From Stenotrophomonas maltophilia (lineage in GTDB: Bacteria; Pseudomonadota; Gammaproteobacteria; Xanthomonadales; Xanthomonadaceae): a stretch of 64,000 nt of DNA. The notes under the pieces were generated by a model, which had not been told where the DNA came from, did not search any database, and was given only the letters and a program-made list of their open reading frames with translations. The position numbers and the translations under genes are program-made. Below are positions 58,325 to 64,000 of this stretch, piece by piece. Position 1 is the stretch's first letter, and each line of letters opens with the position of its first letter. Location of the stretch: NCBI RefSeq assembly GCF_023518235.1, contig NZ_CP090423.1:3161001-3225000 (forward strand). The letters run 5' to 3'.

Positions 58325-58340
58325 GACTACACGTGTCGCC
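58325..58340. promoter_or_regulatory. BlaI-type operator O1
   Basis: GACTACA-CG-TGTCGCC, matching the half-site ACTACA-N2-TGT of BlaI/MecI operators. It lies 15 bp before the blaI start and overlaps a possible TTGACT -35 box. Confidence 0.7.
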
Positions 58341-58351
58341 ACTGTCGGCGT

Positions 58352-58367
58352 GACGACATCTGTAGTC
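58352..58367. promoter_or_regulatory. BlaI-type operator O2
   Basis: Minus strand GACTACA-GA-TGTCGTC, almost the same as O1, in inverted orientation with centres 27 bp apart. Both operators lie in the shared promoter of blaI and the serine hydrolase. Confidence 0.7.
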
Positions 58368-58471
58368 AACCCCCCGGAAGTCATGGGCCGACGAACGGTA
58401 GGGGGCAGCCCGGCACTAAACCTTCTGCCCGTTGTGCGCATCCCACCCTGCACATCACTCCGGAGCACCGC

Positions 58472-59569
58472 ATGTACCGACCTACGTTGCCCTTGCTGCT
58501 GCTGTTGCTGGCCGCCCTGCCGGTGGCTGCCGCTGCGGCACCGCTCGACACCGCCAACGAGCAGACCCGCCGGCTGATCCGCCAGACCATGCAGGACGAG
58601 CGCATTCCCGGCCTGCAGGTGGCCGTGGTCAAGGACGGGCAGGTTGTGCTTTCCGAGGCCTTTGGCCTGGCCAATGTCGAGAACGGCGTTGCCGCCTCGC
58701 GCGACACCCGCTTCCCGCTGAACTCGGCCACCAAGGCCTTTACCGGCGTGGCGGCCGCACAGTTGGCGCAGCAGGGCAGGCTGGACCTGGATGCACCGTT
58801 GTCGCGCTATCTCGACGCCCTGCCGCAGCCCTGGCAGAGCGTACGTGTGCGCCAGCTGCTGGCGCACACCTCGGGCCTGCCGGACATCCTTGATGCGCAG
58901 GGGCTGGTCGGCGGTGGCACCGAGGCGCAGGCCTGGCAGGCCGTGACCGCGCGGCCGATGGACGCCGCTCCCGGCCAGCGCTTCGCCTACAACCAGACCA
59001 ACTACCTGCTGCTGGCGCGGATCATCGCGCGGCAATCGGGCATGCCCTACGAGCGCTTCCTCGCCGGCAGCCAGTTCGGCATCGCCGGCATGTCCCGCAC
59101 CACCTTCGGCGACAGCTACGACCTGGTACCCGATATGGCGACGATGTACAGCCTCGCCCCGCGCGTGACCGAAGCGGTCGACACGCCACCACGGCTGTCG
59201 CACTGGTTCTACGACGTTCCGCCTTCGCTGTGGGCCGGTGGCGGCATCCTCACCACCGCCGATGACACGGCACGCTGGTTGGCCGCACTCACCGACGGCC
59301 GCCTGCTGGGTGAGGCTGCGCGCGCGCGCATGTGGACAGCCGAGCCCCTTGCCGACGGTCGCGCCGGCCCCTGGGGCAGCGGCTGGCCGGTGCTGCAGAC
59401 GGTGCCGGACCGCCAGGTGGCCGGCATCGGCGGCGCGCGCTCGGCTTTCATCGTCTACCCCGACCGCGGTGTGGCAGTGGTGGTACTGACCAACCTGGTC
59501 GGTGCCAACCCGCAGCGGTTCATTCCGCGCATCGCCGATCTTTATGCGCCTGCTGCAACAGCGCCCTGA
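58472..59569 (+). CDS. exported serine hydrolase of the class C beta-lactamase/EstB fold
   Basis: The 365-residue precursor has a signal peptide (to about residue 23, AAA/APL). Catalytic SxxK is SATK (Ser 85, Lys 88) in FPLNSATKAFTG. The YxN position reads YNQ (Tyr 173), common in esterase-like members of the fold. LAHTSGLPD and GAGGILTTADDTARW type segments (here WAGGGILTTADD) complete the fold. Substitution of Asn by Gln and lack of KTG favour an esterase or D-aminopeptidase over a true beta-lactamase. It is divergent from blaI, with the two operators between them, so BlaI surely controls it. Confidence 0.9.
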   Translation: MYRPTLPLLLLLLAALPVAAAAAPLDTANEQTRRLIRQTMQDERIPGLQVAVVKDGQVVLSEAFGLANVENGVAASRDTRFPLNSATKAFTGVAAAQLAQQGRLDLDAPLSRYLDALPQPWQSVRVRQLLAHTSGLPDILDAQGLVGGGTEAQAWQAVTARPMDAAPGQRFAYNQTNYLLLARIIARQSGMPYERFLAGSQFGIAGMSRTTFGDSYDLVPDMATMYSLAPRVTEAVDTPPRLSHWFYDVPPSLWAGGGILTTADDTARWLAALTDGRLLGEAARARMWTAEPLADGRAGPWGSGWPVLQTVPDRQVAGIGGARSAFIVYPDRGVAVVVLTNLVGANPQRFIPRIADLYAPAATAP

Positions 59570-59687
59570 ACATCTGCAGGCACGCGTGCCCGGTCGGCCA
59601 CCCCAGCCACATGCAGCACCCGTGTGTGCGGCAGCTCCAGCGCAGGGCGCTGGGCAATGGCGCAGAACGCGCGCGCCGAGGATTGCT

Positions 59688-59711
59688 GCCGGCCAGTGAC
59701 CGGCTCTACCG
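59688..59711 (-). repeat. SMAG palindrome, imperfect
   Basis: Minus strand GTAGAGCCGGTCACTGGCCGGCAG: GTAG head with stem mismatches. It lies between the convergent serine hydrolase and SDR genes. Confidence 0.55.
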
Positions 59712-59716
59712 TCGGC

Positions 59717-60823
59717 TCAGCCCCGCGGGCCGCCCATCACCGGCAGGATCACCCCGCTGATGTAGCTGGCGCAGGCGGGCGAGGCCAGGAACACGTACGC
59801 CGGTGACAGCTCTTCCGGCTGCGCGGGCCGGCCCATGTCGCTGTCCTTGCCGAACTCGGCCACGTCCTGCGCCTGCTTGTCGGCGGGGTTCAACGGGGTC
59901 CACACCGGACCCGGCGCCACGCAGTTGACCCGGATGCCACGCGGCAGCAGCTGGCTGGCCAGCGCCTTGGTGAACGCATGGATCGCGCCCTTGGTGGCCG
60001 AGTAGTCGATCAGCGCCTTGCTGCCGAACAGCCCGGTCTCCGAGCCGGTGTTGATGATGCTGGCGCCCTCGCCCAGATGCGGCAGCACCGCGCGCGCCAT
60101 CTGGATGTAGCCGCCGATATTGGTCTGCAGCGTTTCCTGCAAATGGGCATCTTCAAGGTCTTCCAGGCGCTGGCAATGCAGCTGGAAGGCGGCGTTGTTG
60201 ACCAGGATGTCGATGCCGCCGAAGGCCTTGGCCACCTGCTTCACCGCCCGGTTGCAGAAGCGCGGATCGCGCACGTCGCCGGCAATCACCACGCAGCGGC
60301 CGCCTTCGCGCTCGACATGCTGGCGGGTGATGTCGGCATCCTCGGCTTCGTCCAGGTGCAGCACGGCCACGTCCGCTCCCTCGCGTGCGAACAGCACCGC
60401 CACCGCGCGGCCGATACCGGAATCGCCCCCGGTGATGATCGCGCGCATGCCCTGCAGCTTGCCGCTTCCAGCGTAGTCCGGCGCAAGGAAGCGTGGCGCC
60501 AGCTCAAGTTCGTGTTCATGCCCGGGCTTGGTCAGCTGCTGGGCGGGCATGACCTCAGGTTGCCTGCGCGCACCGGCCTGGGTGGCGGTCTTCTTCGTTG
60601 CCTTCTTCGCGGCGCGCGCGTCCTTGGCCTTCTCCTGATCCTGCAGGCGCCGCTGCCGCGAAGCCACGCGTGCCGCGCGCGGGTCGCTGGCGGCCGCCTT
60701 GCGGGTAGCGGTTTTCACAACGCGCGGGCGATCGTTGTCAGCAACCGGCTTCGTCTTGGTGCTGCTTTTGCGCACCTTGGGCGAGGCTTTGCGGCGGGTG
60801 GGGGTCTTTGCGGTGGTGGCCAT
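59717..60823 (-). CDS. short-chain dehydrogenase with a Lys/Ala-rich N-terminal tail
   Basis: The 368-residue product has two parts. Residues 1-95 are disordered and basic (ATRKAAASDPRAARVAS, KKATKKTATQ), resembling histone-H1-like tails. Residues about 96-368 form a classical SDR of the YghA group: IITGGDSGIGRA (NADP loop), NNAAFQ, the catalytic YSATK (Tyr/Lys) and GPVWTPLNP. The ATG at 60823 follows GAGGAGACACGC. YghA-type enzymes act on aldehydes or sugars. A basic tail fused to an SDR is unusual and could tether it to DNA or anionic membrane. The tail's repeats (KKAT, RKA) are AlgP/H1-like. Confidence 0.9.
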   Translation of the reverse strand: MATTAKTPTRRKASPKVRKSSTKTKPVADNDRPRVVKTATRKAAASDPRAARVASRQRRLQDQEKAKDARAAKKATKKTATQAGARRQPEVMPAQQLTKPGHEHELELAPRFLAPDYAGSGKLQGMRAIITGGDSGIGRAVAVLFAREGADVAVLHLDEAEDADITRQHVEREGGRCVVIAGDVRDPRFCNRAVKQVAKAFGGIDILVNNAAFQLHCQRLEDLEDAHLQETLQTNIGGYIQMARAVLPHLGEGASIINTGSETGLFGSKALIDYSATKGAIHAFTKALASQLLPRGIRVNCVAPGPVWTPLNPADKQAQDVAEFGKDSDMGRPAQPEELSPAYVFLASPACASYISGVILPVMGGPRG

Positions 60824-60845
60824 GCGTGTCTCCTCGGGGGGCAGG

Positions 60846-60870
60846 GTTGCCGGCCAGCGGCCGGCACTAC
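60846..60870 (-). repeat. SMAG palindrome
   Basis: Minus strand begins GTAGTGCCGGCC and closes GGCCGGCAAC, upstream of the SDR ribosome site. Confidence 0.75.
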
Positions 60871-61014
60871 CGGGGCGGCGTGCGCCGCTCGTGCAGTGTC
60901 TCTGCCCACGCTGTCGGCGGCAGTGAGCGCAGCGTGTCCACGGCGTGCACGGCATTCATTCCGCCACCACGCGCGTCGTCGCACCCTGCACGCAATCACA
61001 CGAGGAACGCCCGA

Positions 61015-61323
61015 ATGAAACATGCCATCGCCACCGCCGCCGTCTGCCTCGCCCTCGCCGCCTGCAGCAGCACGCCGATGGCCCAGGTGCAGCCGATCGA
61101 CGGGGTCATTTCCGGCCAGTGCCACAGCGACAGGGTGCGCGGTGCGGTGGGCCTGGCCGCGTCGGCCGCCACCGTTGAACGCGCGCGCGTGGACAGCGAC
61201 AGCCTGCGCGTGCAGGTACTGCGCCACGACGGCCCGCGCGTGCCGCCGGCCAGCGAAGGCGGCGACCGCCTGACCATCGAGAAGGGCCGTACCAACAACA
61301 TCACGGCGATCTACTGCGGATAA
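61015..61323 (+). CDS. small lipoprotein, divergent I78-like
   Basis: The 102-residue precursor has lipobox LALAACSS (Cys at about 16). The mature part GQCHSDRVRGAVGLAASAA...GGDRLTIEKGRTNNITAIYCG resembles the I78 inhibitor end (DRL-x-I-E...CG) but lacks the typical PG-x-x-V-T-M-D strand. The paired Cys (GQC, IYCG) are kept. The ATG at 61015 follows CGAGGAACG. It is convergent with the topoisomerase gene. Assignment to I78 is tentative. Confidence 0.7.
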   Translation: MKHAIATAAVCLALAACSSTPMAQVQPIDGVISGQCHSDRVRGAVGLAASAATVERARVDSDSLRVQVLRHDGPRVPPASEGGDRLTIEKGRTNNITAIYCG

Positions 61324-61325
61324 CT

Positions 61326-61349
61326 GCCGTCGAGCAGGCTCGACGCTAC
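61326..61349 (-). repeat. SMAG palindrome overlapping the topoisomerase stop
   Basis: Minus strand GTAGCGTCGAGCCTGCTCGACGGC. Its GTAG supplies the TAG stop of the topoisomerase gene. Confidence 0.65.
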
Positions 61350-62404
61350 GGCGCGCCGGCGCGCCGGGCCAGCCGGCGCGCCCTGCGCAGCACTCTCAAC
61401 GTGGCCTGCTCCCACTGGCGCGGCCCGCGCAGGCCCGCCAGCTTCGCCAGTTCGCCGCGTTCCCAGCCGACGAACACACAGGGGTCGATGTAGGCCTTGC
61501 GGCACACCGCCGGGGTATTGCCCAGCAGCGCTGCCACCTCGCACACCACCGCGCGCTGCGCCTGGGCCAGCGCGCGCTGGCTGGCCGGCTCCGGCAGCTC
61601 GGTGGCGGCCAACGCCTGCACCGCGGCCACGGTGCCGCCCCAAGTGCGGAAATCCTTGGCGGTGAAGTCCTCGCCCATCACCTCGCGCAAGTAATCGTTG
61701 ACCGCACCGGAATCGACCGGCTGGATGACACCGTCATCGTCACGGTACTGGAACAGGGCCTGGCCAGGCAGCTGCTGCACGCCGCGCACCAGCGTGCCCA
61801 GCCGGCGGTTACCGACCGTCACTTCATGCAGCTGCCCGGATTTGCCGCGGAAGCGCATGCGCACGCGCCCGCCGCGCAGCAGGTCCAGATGCCGGTTGCG
61901 CAGCGTGGTCAGGCCAAAGGATTTGTTTTCCCTGGCATAGGTTTCATTGCCTACCCGCACCAGGGTGTCGGCCAGCAGCGCGACCACCACCGCCAGCACT
62001 TTTTCGCGCGGGAAGCCGCTGCGTTTGAGATCGCGGCCGAGCCGGCGCCGCAGCCTGGGCAACGCTTCGCCAAAAGCGATCACCCGGTCGAACTTGCCGG
62101 CGTCGCGTACCGCGGCCCAGTCAGCGTGGTAGCGATACTGCTTGCGCCCACGCGCGTCGCGGCCGGTGGCCTGCAGATGGCCATTGGCCTGTGCACAGAT
62201 CCACACCGCGGTGTAGGCCGGTGGAATGGCCAGCGCACGGATCCGCTGCAGGGTGGCGGCATCGCGCACGGCACGCCCATCGGCATCGCGGTAGGCAAAG
62301 CCCTTGCCGGCGCGGCGGCGGCTGAGACCGGGCTGGGTGTCATCGACATAGCGCAGGCCGGCGGCGCGCGCGGCCTGTTGTTCGGGGGTGGGGGGCGTTG
62401 CCAT
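61346..62404 (-). CDS. type IB DNA topoisomerase
   Basis: The 352-residue poxvirus-like TopIB relaxes supercoils by forming a 3'-phosphotyrosine. The N-terminal part has AIPPAYTAVWICAQANGHLQATGRDARGRKQYRYH (the TopIB_N signature). The catalytic domain has LLADTLVRVGNETYARENKSFGLTTL (Arg), FRGKSGQLHEV (Lys), DFRTWGGT and the nucleophile tyrosine in CRKAYIDP (about 305). The ATG at 62404 was preferred over an upstream GTG-type start. The short gap between the Tyr and the end (about 47 residues) is basic. Confidence 0.93.
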   Translation of the reverse strand: MATPPTPEQQAARAAGLRYVDDTQPGLSRRRAGKGFAYRDADGRAVRDAATLQRIRALAIPPAYTAVWICAQANGHLQATGRDARGRKQYRYHADWAAVRDAGKFDRVIAFGEALPRLRRRLGRDLKRSGFPREKVLAVVVALLADTLVRVGNETYARENKSFGLTTLRNRHLDLLRGGRVRMRFRGKSGQLHEVTVGNRRLGTLVRGVQQLPGQALFQYRDDDGVIQPVDSGAVNDYLREVMGEDFTAKDFRTWGGTVAAVQALAATELPEPASQRALAQAQRAVVCEVAALLGNTPAVCRKAYIDPCVFVGWERGELAKLAGLRGPRQWEQATLRVLRRARRLARRAGAP

Positions 62405-62516
62405 ATCGGCCAGTGTCGCGGCTGCGGCGCAGTGATCCTGTCGATAACACAAGACAAACACGTGAGGGCCGGATCGCCGCTATGCTCGGGCTTTCACAAG
62501 CCCTTCCGGAGTCATG

Positions 62517-62906
62517 ATGTCGTTCCCGATTCGCGCCCGTTCGCTCTCCGCCCTGTTGCTGCCGGCCGTGCTGGCCCTGACCGCCTGCCAGGCGCCGGCG
62601 CTGGATGAACAGGATTCGGCCACGGCCCATGCGCAGCAGGCCGCCGAGGCCGCCAAGGCCCCCGCCGACGAAGCGGGCAAGGCCACCGAGGCACCGCCGG
62701 TCGGCAGCTGCGACGCCAGCCAGGTGCAGAGCCTGGTCGGCCAGGCCTACACCGATGCGCTGGGCAAGCAGGCCCAGGAAGATGCCGGCGCCAGCCAGGT
62801 ACGCGTGCTCAAGCCCAACGATGTGGCCACGATGGAGTTCCTGGGCGACCGCCTGAACATCGAAGTGGACGCCAAGGACCAGGTCAGCGGCGTGCGCTGC
62901 GGCTGA
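62517..62906 (+). CDS. I78-family peptidase-inhibitor lipoprotein
   Basis: The 129-residue precursor has lipobox VLALTACQ (Cys at about 24), an Ala/Lys/Glu-rich linker and an I78 domain: GSCDASQVQSLVGQAYTDAL, SQVRVLKPNDVATMEFLGDRL, and the ending VSGVRCG. Two in-frame ATG codons lie side by side (62514 and 62517). The second is better placed behind the CCGGAG ribosome site. The Cys pair fits the family disulfide. A terminator follows at 62917-62940. Confidence 0.88.
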   Translation: MSFPIRARSLSALLLPAVLALTACQAPALDEQDSATAHAQQAAEAAKAPADEAGKATEAPPVGSCDASQVQSLVGQAYTDALGKQAQEDAGASQVRVLKPNDVATMEFLGDRLNIEVDAKDQVSGVRCG

Positions 62907-62916
62907 GTTCGACCCC

Positions 62917-62940
62917 GCGCCGGCACAGGGTTGCCGGCGC
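62917..62940 (+). terminator. terminator after the I78 lipoprotein
   Basis: GCGCCGGCA pairs with TGCCGGCGC around a 6-nt loop, followed by a short T-run (TTTCC). Confidence 0.65.
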
Positions 62941-63081
62941 TTTCCGTTGCACCTGCAACCGTGTATTGCGGCGTTGCAGCAACCTGTGATCTAGTCGAGG
63001 CATCCGGTGGCCTCACGATGCGCTCCAGGGATTGGGCGGGCTTGAGTGTCCCCGTTCAATTCTTCCCGCATCGAGGTAGAG

Positions 63082-64000
63082 ATGGCCCCCCGCAACCGCC
63101 AAGGGCTTTACGACCCGCGCTCCGAGCGCGATGCCTGTGGATTCGGCATGGTCGCCCAGCTCGACGATCAACCCTCACGCCTGTTGGTTGATACCGCCAT
63201 TGCCGCGCTTTCGCGCATGACCCACCGTGGTGGCGTGGCCGCCGATGGCCTGACCGGCGATGGCTGCGGCCTGCTGCTGCGTCGCCCCGATGCGTTCCTG
63301 AAACTGCTGGCCAGCGAGGCCGGCATCACCGTCGGTGCGCGTTTTGCCGCCGGCCTGGTGTTCCTGCCGCACGCGGACGAGGCCGCGCAGGCCTGCCGCG
63401 TGCAGCTGCAGGCACAGGTGGAAGCGGTGGGCTGCAAGGTCGCCGGCTGGCGCGAGGTGCCCACCGACGACAGCGTCTGCGGCCAGCTTGCACGCGACAC
63501 GCTGCCACGCATCGAACAGGTGTTCGTCGATGCCGGTATCGGCCAGGACGACGCCGGCTTCGCGCTGGCCCTGTTCCTGGCCCGCCGCCGCAGCGAACAG
63601 CAGCTGCGCGGGCACGCCGATTTCTACGTCACCACCCTCACCCCGGATGCGATCAGTTACAAGGGCATGGTGCTGCCGGACAAGCTCAGCCGCTTCTTCC
63701 CGGACCTGCAGCGCCGCGAACTGGCCTCCAGTGCGATCGTGTTCCACCAGCGCTTTTCCACCAACACGCTGCCGCGCTGGCCGCTGGCGCACCCGTTCCG
63801 CATGCTCGCCCACAACGGCGAGATCAACACCATCGAGGGCAACCGGCGCTGGGCGCAGGCGCGCAGCAAGGTGTGGAAGACCCCGCGCTTTGACATCGCC
63901 GAGTTCGACCCGGTGATCTCCATGCACGGTTCGGACTCGCAGAGCCTGGACAACATGCTGGAGCTGATGGTCGCCGGTGGCATGGAACTGATCCAGGCGC
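63082..64000 (+). CDS. gltB: glutamate synthase large subunit, N-terminal part (cut by right edge)
   Basis: The first 306 residues of the NADPH-dependent glutamate synthase alpha chain, which makes two glutamates from glutamine and 2-oxoglutarate. The propeptide is short. The N-terminal nucleophile is Cys at about residue 19 (RDACGFGMVAQ), exposed after processing. The class-II amidotransferase fold continues with MTHRGGVAADGLTGDG, FHQRFSTNTLPRWPLAHPFRMLAHNGEINT and SDSQSLDN. The ATG at 63082 follows GAGGTAGAG. It couples to the glnA and ntrBC genes earlier in the window as the GOGAT half of the ammonium assimilation cycle. The rest lies beyond the edge. Confidence 0.95.
   Translation, partial: MAPRNRQGLYDPRSERDACGFGMVAQLDDQPSRLLVDTAIAALSRMTHRGGVAADGLTGDGCGLLLRRPDAFLKLLASEAGITVGARFAAGLVFLPHADEAAQACRVQLQAQVEAVGCKVAGWREVPTDDSVCGQLARDTLPRIEQVFVDAGIGQDDAGFALALFLARRRSEQQLRGHADFYVTTLTPDAISYKGMVLPDKLSRFFPDLQRRELASSAIVFHQRFSTNTLPRWPLAHPFRMLAHNGEINTIEGNRRWAQARSKVWKTPRFDIAEFDPVISMHGSDSQSLDNMLELMVAGGMELIQA

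Noticed and set aside
58472..59569. True class C beta-lactamase
   Set aside because: The YxN motif reads YNQ and no KTG box is seen. Esterase or peptidase function is more likely.

Overview
The window is a 64 kb piece of a high-GC gammaproteobacterial chromosome that reads as Stenotrophomonas (S. maltophilia complex). Three things point there: dense SMAG-type GTAG palindromes between genes, Xanthomonadaceae-type gene content and order, and uniform GC-rich codon use. No rRNA, tRNA, CRISPR array, insertion sequence or prophage gene was seen. Nearly everything is chromosomal backbone. The unusual material lies in the repeat-filled gaps between genes.

Layout. 0-6.7 kb: end of a SnoaL-like gene, then yibN-secB-gpsA (minus), two small genes, and hemD-hemX-hemY (plus). 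6.7-10.3 kb: fadI, an unknown conserved gene, and tandem lipoprotein Cu/Zn superoxide dismutases. 10.4-19.3 kb: a nitrogen block on the minus strand (glnA, glnK-amtB, ntrB-ntrC) with an AmpD-like amidase, MltA and a small acidic protein inside it. A sigma-54 promoter and paired NtrC sites precede glnA, and an NtrC-type site abuts the ntrB start. gltB, cut by the right edge, belongs to the same physiology. 19.3-31.7 kb: uppP, a META-domain lipoprotein, a long minus-strand run (ParA-like ATPase, sixA, YceI, phospholipase-D-like lipoprotein, thioesterase, PlsC acyltransferase, alpha/beta hydrolase, TPR-sulfotransferase-like protein, PEBP protein), and a divergent AAA+ ATPase. 32.3-37.5 kb: a TPR lipid-free exported protein, a fused indolepyruvate ferredoxin oxidoreductase and a DUF938 methyltransferase. 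38.2-50.5 kb: a tight nine-gene plus-strand operon with two Tat-exported TldD peptidase homologues, a TldE homologue, a DUF4159 protein, a MoxR ATPase, a DUF58 protein and three membrane proteins. 50.6-64 kb: two exported proteins, mrfA-mrfB DNA repair genes, three I78-like inhibitor lipoproteins, a BlaI / M56 peptidase / serine hydrolase module with paired operators, a tailed SDR, topoisomerase IB and the start of gltB.

The most unusual observation is in the two large gaps 31711-32312 and 37492-38168. Each holds a divergent pair of a ~100-bp element. All four copies fold into an outer stem of 18-26 bp that differs in sequence between copies but stays complementary, enclosing two small hairpins. 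All eight hairpin loops read ANGGAY closed by a C-G pair, the shape bound by CsrA/RsmA proteins. Three copies are followed by a further hairpin with a TGCAA loop. This looks like a structured RNA or RNA-like repeat family that I do not recognise, with a possible RsmA-decoy role.
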